Notes: generated by a model from the sequence alone, not told the origin. 64,000 nucleotides of DNA from Pseudomonas caspiana (GCF_002158995.1 NZ_LOHF01000002.1:450866-514865), one strand, 5' to 3'; shown: positions 21,526-30,879, numbered from the stretch's first letter. A program made the numbers and translations.

Positions 21526-21883
21526 CTGTAAGGCCCTCTGTACGCAATGTTTCCAGGTGCTCGCGGTATAGACGTTCAGCTAAAGGCACATATTCATCGT
21601 ACCAGCGGTCCTGTCCGGTCTTGTCCCCGCCGATCAGTAATACTGCACAGCGCCTGGGATCGAAGGCGTAAAGGATTCGATAAGGCCGGCCGGCATGCTG
21701 CACACGAAGCTCTCTCAAGCTACCAATCCGCGCCCCATTGATACCGCTGCAGTGAGGGAACCGCAATGATGGGCCGAATTGCCCCAACAACCTGACGCTC
21801 GATTCGACGCTGGCCTGTTCGCCCTCAGTCAAACACTCCCACCAGCAACCAAACTCATCTGTGTATTCAATTTCCCAATTCAT
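21518..21883 (-). CDS. HigB-type toxin (RelE/Gp49 family)
   Basis: This 121-residue protein belongs to the phage-derived Gp49-like/HigB group of RelE-superfamily mRNA interferases. Recognisable blocks are GINGARIGSLRELRVQHAGR, YRILYAFDPRRCAVLLIGGD and KTGQDRWYDEYVPLAERLY, which carry the basic residues used for ribosome-dependent mRNA cleavage in the family. It is first in the operon, before the antitoxin. Two AT-rich TATATT-like boxes lie within 60 bases upstream and could be its promoter. Confidence 0.88.
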   Translation of the reverse strand: MNWEIEYTDEFGCWWECLTEGEQASVESSVRLLGQFGPSLRFPHCSGINGARIGSLRELRVQHAGRPYRILYAFDPRRCAVLLIGGDKTGQDRWYDEYVPLAERLYREHLETLRTEGLTDG

Positions 21884-22000
21884 GGAAGAACTATGAATGG
21901 GCGGAAATATAACCTCAACGGAATATATCAGCGAACGACCGTAGAAGCCTCTTCAATTTGTGTAGGAATTGGCCACGCGCACTGCTAACCCCCAAAAAAA

Positions 22001-22026
22001 ATCCGGCCCCTTTACAGAGGCCGGAT
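22001..22026 (-). terminator. Rho-independent terminator of the phnA-like gene
   Basis: ATCCGGCC and GGCCGGAT form a perfect 8-bp stem. On the minus strand the stem is followed by eight consecutive T residues. It lies 35 bases beyond the phnA-like stop codon and separates it from the toxin-antitoxin operon. Confidence 0.92.
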
Positions 22027-22061
22027 CCCTTAACCGCTCACGTTACTAATCAGCTGAAACC

Positions 22062-22406
22062 TCATCCCTTCTTCACAAACTCCGATTTCAGCTTCATCGC
22101 ACCGATGCCATCGATCTTGCAATCGATGTCGTGATCGCCATCCACCAGACGAATATTCTTCACCTTGGTGCCCACTTTGACCACCAGCGACGAGCCTTTG
22201 ACTTTTAGGTCCTTGATGACGGTGACGGTATCGCCATCCTGGAGGGTATTGCCTACCGAGTCCTTGATGACTTTTACGTCGTCGGCCGCTTCGGCACTGC
22301 CATTGGCGGACCACTCATGAGCGCATTCCGGGCAGATCAGTTGATCACCGTCTTCGTAGGTGTATTCGGAATTGCATTTTGGGCAGGCAGGTAAGCTCAC
22401 GGACAT
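22062..22406 (-). CDS. PhnA/YjdM family zinc-ribbon protein
   Basis: This 114-residue protein has an N-terminal zinc ribbon (CPKCNSEY at about 8-15 and ICPECAHEW at about 29-37) and the C-terminal SH3-like domain [20 protein letters not shown]. Despite the historical name, family members are not shown to be phosphonoacetate hydrolases, so I assign no function. It lies after the ZIP gene on the same strand with 88 bases between, and has its own strong terminator. Confidence 0.92.
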   Translation of the reverse strand: MSVSLPACPKCNSEYTYEDGDQLICPECAHEWSANGSAEAADDVKVIKDSVGNTLQDGDTVTVIKDLKVKGSSLVVKVGTKVKNIRLVDGDHDIDCKIDGIGAMKLKSEFVKKG

Positions 22407-22494
22407 TCTCGCGTCGAAGGGTAAAAACCATGGATTATAAGTGGTTTTTCACCTGCGAAGGAGGCGAATATCATTTCGCCGCCCCGCTCGTTCC

Positions 22495-23379
22495 TCAAGC
22501 CAGCGCGGTATCCATCACCATCATCAAACAGAATCCGGTAATCAAGCCAAGACTGGCGACCTTATCGTGACCATTACGGCGCGATTCCGGGATGATTTCC
22601 TGAGTGACCACCAGCAACATGGCACCAGCAGCGAAGGCCAGACCCAACGGGAGCAACAACTCGGCAATTGCCACCAGCCACGCGCACAGCAAGGCGAAAA
22701 CCGGCTCAACCAGCCCCGAGGCCGCACCAATCAGAAATGCCTTGAAGCGCGACATTCCTGCCCCTGCCAGCACCAAAGCTATGACCAACCCCTCGGGCAC
22801 ATCCTGAATCGCGATGCCCATGGCCAGGCTATCGGCATCGGGCAATCCGCCGCCAGCAGACACACCAATGGCCATGCCTTCCGGAATGTTGTGAGCAATG
22901 ATCGCGATCACGAACAACCAGATCCGCGGCGCAATGGCTGGAAGCTCATCACCGCTCAAAGGCGAACCCTTTGAGACCGTGTGATCAACCACAAACAAAC
23001 CCACTGCACCGAGGAAAATCCCAAGACTGACCAGACCACCCGCGCCCCACGGCGAGAACCCGAGGTTTTCAGCTGCGGCCAGCCCAGGCACGATCAAGGA
23101 AAACGCAGTCGCCGCCAGCATCACCCCGGCACCGAAGCCCAGTAAACCATCGGACACCGACGCAGGCATGCCTCTGATCACCAACACTGGAACAGCGCCC
23201 AGCGCAGTGCCCAAGGCGCATATTGCCCCGCCCTCCAGCGCCCGCATCAAGCGTGGTTCCAGATTCAGCCACTCAAGCGCATGTGCTACCAGAAGCGCCA
23301 TACCTGCCAACAGCAGAACCGAACCCAATGCCAGGCGAAACAACCGCCCACTGCTGATGGTGAGTATTTCCGTGCGCAT
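22495..23379 (-). CDS. ZIP-family divalent metal transporter
   Basis: This 294-residue inner-membrane protein has about eight hydrophobic helices. The metal-binding helix IIAHNIPEGMAIGVSAGGGL is the ZIP signature, followed by IAIQDVPEGLVIALVLAG in the next helix; His, Asn, Glu and Pro ligands are intact. It starts 28 bases after sodA, so it is probably the last gene of the Fur-type fagA-fumC-orfX-sodA operon. That setting suggests manganese, or iron or zinc, uptake linked to Mn-SOD use; the substrate is inference. Confidence 0.93.
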   Translation of the reverse strand: MRTEILTISSGRLFRLALGSVLLLAGMALLVAHALEWLNLEPRLMRALEGGAICALGTALGAVPVLVIRGMPASVSDGLLGFGAGVMLAATAFSLIVPGLAAAENLGFSPWGAGGLVSLGIFLGAVGLFVVDHTVSKGSPLSGDELPAIAPRIWLFVIAIIAHNIPEGMAIGVSAGGGLPDADSLAMGIAIQDVPEGLVIALVLAGAGMSRFKAFLIGAASGLVEPVFALLCAWLVAIAELLLPLGLAFAAGAMLLVVTQEIIPESRRNGHDKVASLGLITGFCLMMVMDTALA

Positions 23380-23407
23380 AAACTGCCTAGGATCTAATTA
23401 TTGGAAT

Positions 23408-24019
23408 TCAGGCCAAAGCAGCCTGATAACGCCGAGCGACTTCCGCCCAGTTGACGACGTTGTAGAACGCATTGATGTATTCCGGGCGACGGTTCTGGTA
23501 ACGCAGGTAATATGCGTGTTCCCAGACGTCCAGGCCCAGAATTGGCGTGTTGCCAGTCATGAGAGGGCTGTCCTGGTTACCGCTACTCTCAACCACCAGC
23601 TTTTTCTCCGGAGTCACGCTCAGCCACGCCCAGCCACTGCCGAAACGGGTCAGCGCGGCCTTGGTGAAAGCATCCTTGAACTGCTCGAAGCCACCCAATT
23701 GCTCGTCAATGGCTTTCGCCAGTGCGCCATCGGGCAAGCCGCCACCGGTTGGCGTCATGACATCCCAGAACAACGAATGGTTGGCATGACCTCCGCCCTG
23801 GTTGATGACCGCAGGGCGCAGTTTCTCCGGAAGTTGAGCGACAGCTGACACCAGCTTCTCGATTGGCCACTCAGCCCACTCGGTGCCTTCAACCGCCGCG
23901 TTCAGGTTGTTGATGTAAGTCTGGTGGTGCTTGCTGTAGTGAATCTCCATGGTCTGCGCATCGATGTGCGGTTCCAGGGCGTCGTAAGCGTATGGCAAGG
24001 CAGGCAAAGTAAACGGCAT
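23408..24019 (-). CDS. sodA: Manganese superoxide dismutase
   Basis: This 203-residue cytoplasmic enzyme dismutates superoxide. Metal ligands are His27 (MEIHYSKHH), His in [11 protein letters not shown], and Asp and His in the [12 protein letters not shown] motif. [11 protein letters not shown] marks the manganese rather than iron type. The ATG at 24019 ([15 protein letters not shown]) is the family start; longer readings run into orfX. Located in the operon that P. aeruginosa uses under iron starvation, when the Fe-SOD cannot be loaded. Confidence 0.95.
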   Translation of the reverse strand: MPFTLPALPYAYDALEPHIDAQTMEIHYSKHHQTYINNLNAAVEGTEWAEWPIEKLVSAVAQLPEKLRPAVINQGGGHANHSLFWDVMTPTGGGLPDGALAKAIDEQLGGFEQFKDAFTKAALTRFGSGWAWLSVTPEKKLVVESSGNQDSPLMTGNTPILGLDVWEHAYYLRYQNRRPEYINAFYNVVNWAEVARRYQAALA

Positions 24020-24020
24020 A

Positions 24021-24482
24021 TCAATGTACTCCGTAGAAAAGGCCGGAAGTGGCTGCGGCATTGCGTTGTAATGACGAGCGCGAATGCTCGCCGCCACTGT
24101 TCAACAGGCGATGGGTGCGCGGGTATTCACCGTGCTCACTGATAAAACTCAGCAACTCGGCGTAGGTTTTGCTGCTATGGCGCAACGCTGCCTGACGCAG
24201 TGCTGGCGGCAGACGTTGCTCTTGCATGACCCGCAACAGGTGCTGATGGATCGCGCACAGGTACTCCGCGCTCTCCTCCGGCTGGCCCAGACTCAAATGC
24301 AGGTCGGCAAGGTTGTGATGGGAAATGACGCAGGCTGCCACCGCTTCATCAGGGTTTGGCCAGCGCTCGAACAACACCTGAGCCAGCGCCAACGCCTGCA
24401 AATACAACTCGCGGGCGTCAACCAGCTCACCGAGATTGAAACAGCGATTGGCGTATTCGATTGTGCGTTTCCAATGCTCCAT
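24021..24482 (-). CDS. Conserved helical-repeat protein between fumC and sodA (OrfX)
   Basis: This ~153-residue protein has no assigned activity. The N-terminal ~90 residues read as TPR-like helical pairs ([20 protein letters not shown], then [20 protein letters not shown], then [20 protein letters not shown]). The tail is Ser/His-rich. The ATG at 24482 is chosen over one five codons upstream because it begins the conserved pattern. It lies 31 bases after fumC and one base before sodA, the position of orfX in P. aeruginosa. Its retention in this iron-starvation operon suggests a chaperone or scaffold role, but this is unproved. Confidence 0.8.
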   Translation of the reverse strand: MEHWKRTIEYANRCFNLGELVDARELYLQALALAQVLFERWPNPDEAVAACVISHHNLADLHLSLGQPEESAEYLCAIHQHLLRVMQEQRLPPALRQAALRHSSKTYAELLSFISEHGEYPRTHRLLNSGGEHSRSSLQRNAAATSGLFYGVH

Positions 24483-24512
24483 GGCGCGACTCCTCAAGCG
24501 ATGGCCGACAGG

Positions 24513-25889
24513 TCAGATCCCGCCAGCAGTGAGTTTTTCCGGATCCAGCAATGCTTCCAGTTGGCTGCGTTGCAGGTCGGTGTGTTCAAGGGCGACATCA
24601 ATAATCGGACGCCCTTGTTTGTAGGCCGTCTTGGCAATTTCGGCGGCCTTCTGGTAACCAATGATCGGATTCAACGCGGTCACCAGAATCGGGTTGCGCG
24701 ACAAGGCTTCCTTGAGCTTCGCTTCATTGACCTTGAAGGTCGCGATGGCCTTGTTGGCCAGCAGTCGGCTGGAGTTGGCCAGCAGCTCGATGCTGCTCAA
24801 CAGGTTTTGCGCAATGATCGGCAGCATCACGTTCAACTCAAAGTTGCCCGACTGCCCGGCGACCGTGATCGCCGCGTCATTGCCAATGACCTGCGCTGCG
24901 ACCATGGCGGTGGCTTCCGGGATCACAGGATTGACCTTGCCCGGCATGATCGACGAGCCCGGCTGCAGCGCTTCCAGTTCGATTTCACCCAGGCCAGCGA
25001 GTGGACCGGAGTTCATCCAGCGCAGGTCATTGGCGATTTTCATCAGCGAAACGGCCGTGCCTTTGAGCTGCCCGGAGACGGCAACCGCGGTGTCCTGCGA
25101 GCCGATCAACGCGAACAAATCCTTGCCTGGTACAAAAGCCACGTTACTCAAACGGCTCAAGTGGCTGCTGAAACGCTTGGCAAACTCAGGATGCGCATTG
25201 ATCCCGGTGCCAACGGCGGTACCGCCTTGGGCCAGCGCTTGAAGACTTGGCAGCAATGCCTGCAGATGTTCGATATTGGCGCGGATCTGCTGAGCCCAGC
25301 CATTGAGCACCTGACTCATACGCACCGGCATGGCGTCCATCAAATGCGTGCGACCGGTCTTGATGAACGGGTGTACCTCAACAGCCTTGCGCTCGATCAC
25401 TTCAACCAGATGAGTCAACGCCGGCAACAATTGCTCATGCAGTGCCAGCGCGGCACTGACATGGATGGTGGTCGGGATGATGTCATTGCTGCTCTGACCG
25501 CAGTTCACGTGGTCATTGGCATTGACCTTGTCGCCCAGTACGCGGCTGGCGATGGTTGCAATGACCTCGTTGGCATTCATGTTGGTGCTGGTGCCCGAAC
25601 CGGTCTGGAACACATCCACCGGGAAGTGCGCCATGTAATCACCGCTCAGCAATTGCTGACAGGCACTGACGATCGCTTCACTCTGTGCAGCGCTGATCTG
25701 CTCCAGCTCAAGGTTGGCGTGCGCAGCTGCGGCCTTGGCGAGCAAAAGCGCCCGGATGAACTGTGCGGGCATGCGCAGGTTACTGATGGGGAAGTTGTTC
25801 ACCGCACGCTGGGTCTGAGCGCCATACAGGGCCTCGGCCGGGACCTGCAATTCGCCCATGCTGTCGCGTTCGATACGGGTATTACTCAT
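24513..25889 (-). CDS. fumC: Fumarase class II, iron-independent
   Basis: This 458-residue enzyme hydrates fumarate to malate without an iron-sulfur cluster, replacing the Fe-S fumarase when iron is short. The signature GSSIMPGKVNP is present, as are SGSGTSTNMNANEV and TGRTHLMDAMPVRMSQ. It is encoded after fagA, overlapping its end by eight bases, and before orfX-sodA. This corresponds to fumC1 of P. aeruginosa. Confidence 0.96.
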   Translation of the reverse strand: MSNTRIERDSMGELQVPAEALYGAQTQRAVNNFPISNLRMPAQFIRALLLAKAAAAHANLELEQISAAQSEAIVSACQQLLSGDYMAHFPVDVFQTGSGTSTNMNANEVIATIASRVLGDKVNANDHVNCGQSSNDIIPTTIHVSAALALHEQLLPALTHLVEVIERKAVEVHPFIKTGRTHLMDAMPVRMSQVLNGWAQQIRANIEHLQALLPSLQALAQGGTAVGTGINAHPEFAKRFSSHLSRLSNVAFVPGKDLFALIGSQDTAVAVSGQLKGTAVSLMKIANDLRWMNSGPLAGLGEIELEALQPGSSIMPGKVNPVIPEATAMVAAQVIGNDAAITVAGQSGNFELNVMLPIIAQNLLSSIELLANSSRLLANKAIATFKVNEAKLKEALSRNPILVTALNPIIGYQKAAEIAKTAYKQGRPIIDVALEHTDLQRSQLEALLDPEKLTAGGI

Positions 25890-26280
25890 CGGAATTTCCT
25901 TGCACCAGTTCAGTAAGAGAGATCGAGGGCTGCAACAGGCATGTCGCCAATTGCCAGGTACAGGCCTGCCAGCGTTGTTGGTCGGCCGGGGAGTTAATCA
26001 AGACTTTGAGATCACGTAAGGGACGCCACGCCTGATCGACGCACAGGCAGCGCCAGTGCCAAGGCAACATAGTGTCGCGCGCGGTATCGATGAGCAGACG
26101 AAAGGAAGTTTCAGCGATCATGCGCTGAGGGGTGGCGGTGAAACGCGCCAGATAACGGCCTTCGGCCAGATAGCGATCAATCAGTCGTGGTTCGTCAGGC
26201 TCAAGGGCGCAACGAATTCTGAAACTCATCCCGCGCCAGTTTTCGAGGTGTGCAGGGAGTGCGTGCAAAACAGGACCCAT
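25882..26280 (-). CDS. fagA: FagA-like protein, first gene of the Fur-type operon
   Basis: This ~133-residue protein is named by position: in P. aeruginosa fagA (Fur-associated gene) opens the fagA-fumC-orfX-sodA operon. I see no known domain; the protein is soluble and rich in Trp, Arg and Leu, with LRDLKVLINSPADQQRWQAC in the second half. The start is uncertain. ATG at 26280 would leave almost no leader if transcription starts at the Fur-box promoter, while ATG at 26229 (MSFRIRCALEPDEPRL) leaves about 60 bases but has a weak ribosome site. It overlaps fumC by eight bases. Confidence 0.7.
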   Translation of the reverse strand: MGPVLHALPAHLENWRGMSFRIRCALEPDEPRLIDRYLAEGRYLARFTATPQRMIAETSFRLLIDTARDTMLPWHWRCLCVDQAWRPLRDLKVLINSPADQQRWQACTWQLATCLLQPSISLTELVQGNSDE

Positions 26281-26296
26281 GACCACGGCTCATTCA

Positions 26297-26315
26297 GATA
26301 ATGATATTCATTATT
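26297..26315. promoter_or_regulatory. Fur box in front of fagA-fumC-orfX-sodA-zip
   Basis: GATAATGATATTCATTATT matches 17 of 19 positions of the classical Fur consensus GATAATGATAATCATTATC. A second partial match (AATGATATTGAGAATCA) begins right after it, so Fur may bind an extended site. It lies immediately ahead of fagA and predicts repression of the operon when iron is plentiful. Confidence 0.9.
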
Positions 26316-26383
26316 AAATGATATTGAGAATCAAAACAACCATAGAGGGTGAAAGGTTTTAGATAACGAGATGTGAAATAACT

Positions 26384-26471
26384 TGTGGGAGCGGTGCTTG
26401 CCCGCGATAGGCTGGATGCGGTTCACTCTAGATCGCATCCAGCCTTATCGCGGGCAAGCACCGCTCCCACA
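26384..26471. repeat. REPIN (near-perfect paired palindrome)
   Basis: TGTGGGAGCGGTGCTTGCCC and its mirror GGGCAAGCACCGCTCCCACA flank an inner inverted pair (GGCTGGATGCG / CGCATCCAGCC). The whole element can fold into one long cruciform or hairpin. It lies between the end of pmbA and the Fur box. Confidence 0.9.
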
Positions 26472-26504
26472 GGGTGTTAGCCATAGCATTGAAGATAGTT
26501 GGAA

Positions 26505-27851
26505 TCAGCTACCGGCCACGGTCATCCGCTCGATTAATACCGACCCCGTGCGGATGTTGCTACGCAGCTCAAGATCGCTACCGACCGCGACGATCTGCTT
26601 GAACATGTCACGCATGTTCCCGGCAATGGTCACTTCCTGCACCGCGAACTGAATTTCGCCGTTCTCGATCCAGTAACCAGCAGCGCCACGCGAATAATCG
26701 CCGGTCACCATGTTCAGGCCACTGCCCATCAACTCGGTGACCAACAGCCCACGGCCCATGCGGCGGATCAGCGCTGCCTGGTCTTCCGTCCCGTGGGTGA
26801 CGAACAGGTTATGCACGCCGCCCGCGTTGGCGGTGCTTGGCAAGCCCAGTTTGCGGCCCGAGTAAGTACTGAGAATGTACGAGACCAATTCGCCGTTTTC
26901 GACGAATGGCTTGGCGTAAGTCGCCAGACCATCGCCATCGAACGCAGAACTGCCCATGGCACGCATTAAATGCGGGCGCTCGTCGATGGTCAGCCACTCA
27001 GGGAAGAGGCGCTGGCCGATGGAGCCTTCAAGGAATGACGACTTGCGATACAGATTGCCGCCGGAAATCGCTCCCAGGAAACTGCCGAACAGTCCACCTG
27101 CCAGCTCGGCGGAAAACAACACCGGCACTTCACACGTAGGGACCGGGCGCGCACCAAGACGGCTGGCTGCACGTTCGGCAGCTTTACGACCGATGCTCTG
27201 CGGATCGGCCAGCAACTCACCCTGGCGACTGACGTCATACCAGTAATCACGCTGCATCTGGCCGTCGCCTTCTGCAATCATCACGCAACTCAAACTGTGA
27301 CGAGTGGAGGCATAGCCGCCGATGAAACCGTGGCTGTTGCCGTACACCCGGCAGCCTTGGTGGGTATTAAGCGTCGTCCCATCGGCATTCTTGATCCGGC
27401 TATCGGCGTCAAAAGCTGCGGCTTCGCAGATCAACGCTTTCTCGATGGCCTGCTCGGGGGTGATATCCCAAGCGTGGAACAGGTCGAAATCCTGCTGTTC
27501 CCTGGCCATCAGCGCCGCATCAGCCAGGCCTGAGGCCTCATCTTCAGAAGTATGCTTGGCGATGGCAAGCGCGGCAGCGACGGTCTCACGAATCGCGTCA
27601 GCGCCGCTGGCCGAGGTACTGGCCGAGCCTTTGCGCTGGCCTACATACAAGGTAATGCCGAAACCCTGGTCACGATTGAATTCGACGGTTTCCACCTCAC
27701 GCTGCCGTACCGAAGTGGACAAACCCTGCTCCAGAGACACTGCAACTTCACAGGCACTGGCTCCTTGGCGCCTGGCCTCGGCGATGATTTGCTCGACTTG
27801 TTCCTGCAGTGCGGGCAAGGCCTGTGGGCCGACGCTTTGTGATGCACTCAT
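26505..27851 (-). CDS. pmbA: PmbA/TldE, partner subunit of the TldD/E metalloprotease
   Basis: This 448-residue protein forms a heterodimer with TldD; the pair degrades small unfolded peptides and trims RiPP precursors such as microcin B17. PmbA lacks the zinc motif, which is in TldD. The ATG at 27851 follows GGAG at seven bases; the upstream ATG five codons earlier has no good ribosome site. Typical sequence: ASACEVAVSLEQGLSTSVRQ, and ALIRRMGRGLLVTELMGSG near the C-terminus. tldD lies 0.7 kb away with darP on the other strand between them. Confidence 0.94.
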   Translation of the reverse strand: MSASQSVGPQALPALQEQVEQIIAEARRQGASACEVAVSLEQGLSTSVRQREVETVEFNRDQGFGITLYVGQRKGSASTSASGADAIRETVAAALAIAKHTSEDEASGLADAALMAREQQDFDLFHAWDITPEQAIEKALICEAAAFDADSRIKNADGTTLNTHQGCRVYGNSHGFIGGYASTRHSLSCVMIAEGDGQMQRDYWYDVSRQGELLADPQSIGRKAAERAASRLGARPVPTCEVPVLFSAELAGGLFGSFLGAISGGNLYRKSSFLEGSIGQRLFPEWLTIDERPHLMRAMGSSAFDGDGLATYAKPFVENGELVSYILSTYSGRKLGLPSTANAGGVHNLFVTHGTEDQAALIRRMGRGLLVTELMGSGLNMVTGDYSRGAAGYWIENGEIQFAVQEVTIAGNMRDMFKQIVAVGSDLELRSNIRTGSVLIERMTVAGS

Positions 27852-27958
27852 GACTTTCTCCATCAAATTCTGCTTTCGGCACGAGCCGAATACCGAGCGG
27901 GCCGGACAAGAGGCCCCTGACTGGTTATCATGGCGGCGTTTATTTGCGGACTGCCCCC

Positions 27959-28480
27959 ATGGTTGATTCTTACGACGACTCCCTCGACGGGGAGAAAAGC
28001 AAAACCCAGGTCAAACGCGAGCTGCATGCTCTGGTTGAACTTGGCGAGCGTCTTGTGTCGCTCAAACCTGATTTGCTGAACAAACTGCCTTTGACCGATC
28101 CGCTGCGCAGAGCCCTGGCCGATGCGCCCAAGCACACGGCTCATATCGCACGCAAACGGCATATTCAGTTCATCGGCAAGCTGATGCGCGATCAGGATCT
28201 GGACGCCATTCTGGTGCTTCTCGATCAACTCGATGCCTCCACTCGCCAATACAACGAACGTTTTCACGGTCTGGAACGCTGGCGTGATCGCTTGATCGCG
28301 GGTGACGATGGCGTTCTCGAAACGTTTGTCACTGAGTATCCGGATGCGGATCGTCAGCAACTGCGTTCGCTGATCCGTCAGGCCCAACACGAATTGGCCC
28401 ATAACAAGGCGCCTGCTTCGAGCCGGAAAATCTTCAAATACATCCGTGAGCTCGACGAGAAACAACGCGGTTTGCGTTGA
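27959..28480 (+). CDS. darP: DarP/YjgA, 50S ribosomal subunit assembly factor
   Basis: This 173-residue DUF615 protein is highly charged and helical, with [20 protein letters not shown] at the N-terminus and FNYIRELDE-like end [14 protein letters not shown]. In E. coli, YjgA associates with pre-50S particles and has been renamed DarP for its assembly role. The start at 27959 ([13 protein letters not shown]) fits the family. It is transcribed divergently from pmbA and convergently with tldD, as in P. aeruginosa. Confidence 0.92.
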   Translation: MVDSYDDSLDGEKSKTQVKRELHALVELGERLVSLKPDLLNKLPLTDPLRRALADAPKHTAHIARKRHIQFIGKLMRDQDLDAILVLLDQLDASTRQYNERFHGLERWRDRLIAGDDGVLETFVTEYPDADRQQLRSLIRQAQHELAHNKAPASSRKIFKYIRELDEKQRGLR

Positions 28481-28494
28481 TTCGCGTCTGGTCC

Positions 28495-28522
28495 CGCAGG
28501 AGCGGCTGAAGCCGCTCCTGCG
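28495..28522. terminator. Perfect palindrome between darP and tldD, possible bidirectional terminator
   Basis: CGCAGGAGCGGC, the tetraloop TGAA and GCCGCTCCTGCG form an uninterrupted 12-bp stem in the 53-base space between two convergent genes. The arm shares the GGAGCGGC(T) core of Pseudomonas REP elements, so it may be a REP recruited as a terminator. No T-run follows on either side. Confidence 0.55.
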
Positions 28523-28533
28523 AGGATCATGTA

Positions 28534-29973
28534 TCAACCGCCTGTGCCGCCTACCGTGATCGCATCGATCTTCAGGGTCGGCTGACCCACGCCCACCGGA
28601 ACCGACTGCCCATCCTTGCCGCAAGTACCGACGCCGCTGTCTAGCGACAGATCGTTACCGACCATCGACACCTTGCTCATGGCTTCCGGCCCGTTACCAA
28701 TCAACGTGGCACCTTTGACCGGCGCAGTAATTTTGCCGTCTTCGATCAAATACGCTTCGCTGGTGGAGAACACGAACTTGCCGCTGGTGATGTCCACTTG
28801 GCCGCCGCCGAGGTTGGCGCAATAAATACCGCGCTTCACCGAGGCGATGATTTCCTGTGGATCGCTTTGACCACCCAGCATGTAAGTGTTGGTCATGCGC
28901 GGCATCGGCAGGTGTGCATAGGATTCACGACGACCGTTACCGGTACGCGCAACGCCCATCAGACGCGCGTTGAGCTTGTCCTGCATGTAGCCTTTAAGCA
29001 CACCGTTCTCGATCAGCGTCGTGCATTCGGTCGGCGTCCCTTCGTCATCAACGCTCAGCGAGCCGCGACGACCCGCAAGCGTACCGTCATCGACGATGGT
29101 GCAGAGCTTGGAGGCGACCATTTCACCCATGCGACCGCTGTAGGCTGAACTGCCTTTGCGGTTGAAGTCGCCTTCCAGACCATGGCCCACTGCTTCGTGC
29201 AGCAACACGCCAGACCAGCCGGAACCGAGTACCACGGGCAGCGTACCCGCCGGAGCAGGAATCGCTTCGAGATTGACCAGTGCCTGACGCAGTGCTTCAC
29301 GGGCATAACCCATGGCGCGGTCTTCGTTGAGGAAATAGCGGTAATCAGTACGTCCGCCGCCACCATGGCCGCCCCGCTCGCGACGACCGTTCTGTTCGAC
29401 GATGACGCTGACATTGAAGCGCACCAGCGGGCGCACATCGGCCGCCAGGCTGCCATCGGTGGAAGCCACCAGAATCCGCTCCCAAACGCCCGCCATGCTC
29501 ACCGTGACCTGCTGAATGCGCGGGTCCAAAGCTCGGGTGGCAACGTCAACGCGCTTGAGCAGTTCGACCTTCTCTGCACGGGTCATGACTTCCAGCGGGT
29601 TGTCCGGCGCATACAGCTGGGCCACGTCCTGTGCAGTGAAAGCTTGCACAGTGCCGTTTTGACCGGCGCGGGAAATCGAGCGTGCAGCACGAGCCGCCGT
29701 GGTCAGAGCTTCATGGGTAATCGCATTGCTATACGCAAAGCCGGTTTTCTCGCCGGATTGGGCACGCACGCCAACGCCCTGATCGAGGTTGAAGCTACCC
29801 TCTTTGACGATGCCGTCTTCCAACGACCAGGATTCAGAAATCTGCCCCTGGAAATACAGGTCAGCGGCATCAATGCCCGGACCAGCCAGCTCGCCCAACA
29901 CCGATTGCAGGCTGTCGAGGTTCAAGCCGCCGGGTGCCAGAAGGTGTTCGCTGACAGAGGACAAGTCGCTCAT
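28534..29973 (-). CDS. tldD: TldD, zinc metalloprotease subunit
   Basis: This 480-residue catalytic subunit of TldD/E carries the HExxxH-type zinc motif in [18 protein letters not shown] (about residues 255-272). It acts with PmbA on unstructured peptides. The ATG at 29973 follows CGGAG at seven bases and gives [16 protein letters not shown]. The reading of the nitrilase-family gene upstream ends within three bases of this start, so the two are probably coupled. Confidence 0.95.
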   Translation of the reverse strand: MSDLSSVSEHLLAPGGLNLDSLQSVLGELAGPGIDAADLYFQGQISESWSLEDGIVKEGSFNLDQGVGVRAQSGEKTGFAYSNAITHEALTTAARAARSISRAGQNGTVQAFTAQDVAQLYAPDNPLEVMTRAEKVELLKRVDVATRALDPRIQQVTVSMAGVWERILVASTDGSLAADVRPLVRFNVSVIVEQNGRRERGGHGGGGRTDYRYFLNEDRAMGYAREALRQALVNLEAIPAPAGTLPVVLGSGWSGVLLHEAVGHGLEGDFNRKGSSAYSGRMGEMVASKLCTIVDDGTLAGRRGSLSVDDEGTPTECTTLIENGVLKGYMQDKLNARLMGVARTGNGRRESYAHLPMPRMTNTYMLGGQSDPQEIIASVKRGIYCANLGGGQVDITSGKFVFSTSEAYLIEDGKITAPVKGATLIGNGPEAMSKVSMVGNDLSLDSGVGTCGKDGQSVPVGVGQPTLKIDAITVGGTGG

Positions 29974-29975
29974 AT

Positions 29976-30827
29976 TCACTCCGAGGTCTGCACAGGCCGC
30001 ACTGCGTCCTGCGTAAAAAATCGCCGGTGACTGGACACCGGCATCCGCGCCCTGATGGACGCCTGTTCTTCATTGTCCCGCTCGGCCAGCAGTACCGCTT
30101 CGCCCTGCGCCTGTTCGGCCAGGACCCGACCCCAAGGGTCGACGATCGCTGCATGCCCGTATGTTTCCCGTGGTCCCGGATGGACCCCGCCCTGCGCGGC
30201 CGCCAGCAAGTAGCACTGGGTTTCGATGGCTCGCGCCCTAATCAGAATGTCCCAATGCGCTGCCCCCGTGACAGCGGTGAAGGCCGACGGGGCAGTAATC
30301 AATTCAGCACCTGCCTTTCGCAGGGCGGTGTACAGCTCAGGGAAGCGCAAGTCATAACACACGCTCAGACCCAGGCGACCTACTGGTGTATCGGCAACCA
30401 CCACATTGCTGCCATGAGCATAGTCATCGGATTCCCGATAGCGTCCGCGGCTATCGGCGACGTCAACATCAAACAAATGCAGCTTGTCGTAACGGGCCAC
30501 TTGCTCGCCCTGCTCATCAACCAACAATGAACATGCGGTGATCTTGCCGTCGGGCTTATCAGTCGGGGGTAACGGTATGGTGCCAGCAACTATCCATAAC
30601 TTGAGGTCGCGAGCGGCGAGTTTCAACCATGGCAGGATCGGCCCTTGCCCCAAAGCCTCGGCCCGGCCGATATCCGCAGCATCGCGACGGCCCATGGCAG
30701 CGAAGTTTTCCGGCAATACGGCCAGGCGAGCGCCTGAAGCTGCGGCCTGCTCCAACAAGCGCCGGGCCTGAGCCAGATTACCCTGCACGTCGCTCTGGCT
30801 GATCATCTGGATCACGGCAAAAGACAT
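29976..30827 (-). CDS. Carbon-nitrogen hydrolase (nitrilase superfamily, Nit1/YbeM-like)
   Basis: This 283-residue cytoplasmic hydrolase has the catalytic triad Glu ([10 protein letters not shown]), Lys ([11 protein letters not shown]) and Cys ([20 protein letters not shown]). The closest groups by motif are the Nit/YbeM enzymes that repair deaminated glutathione by removing its alpha-ketoglutaramate-like N-terminus; the exact substrate cannot be fixed from the sequence. It lies between yhdP and tldD on the same strand, an order shared with P. aeruginosa. Confidence 0.92.
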   Translation of the reverse strand: MSFAVIQMISQSDVQGNLAQARRLLEQAAASGARLAVLPENFAAMGRRDAADIGRAEALGQGPILPWLKLAARDLKLWIVAGTIPLPPTDKPDGKITACSLLVDEQGEQVARYDKLHLFDVDVADSRGRYRESDDYAHGSNVVVADTPVGRLGLSVCYDLRFPELYTALRKAGAELITAPSAFTAVTGAAHWDILIRARAIETQCYLLAAAQGGVHPGPRETYGHAAIVDPWGRVLAEQAQGEAVLLAERDNEEQASIRARMPVSSHRRFFTQDAVRPVQTSE

Positions 30828-30879
30828 GTCAGCTTCTCCTCAAACAACACGCGACCCTCTGAATCCGGAGACTTTTTTC

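Noticed and set aside
21884..21960. AT-rich repeats (GGAAATATA and GGAATATAT) upstream of the HigBA-type toxin as an operator
   Set aside because: They are short, imperfect direct repeats; a promoter is likely here but a specific operator is not supported.
22433..22570. Small plus-strand frame beginning [12 protein letters not shown]
   Set aside because: Its second half is antisense to the ZIP gene end and no clear ribosome site or conserved pattern is seen.
24084..25916. 610-codon open frame on the plus strand
   Set aside because: It is antisense to orfX and fumC, rich in Gln/Arg/His as expected of a shadow frame, and has no ribosome site.
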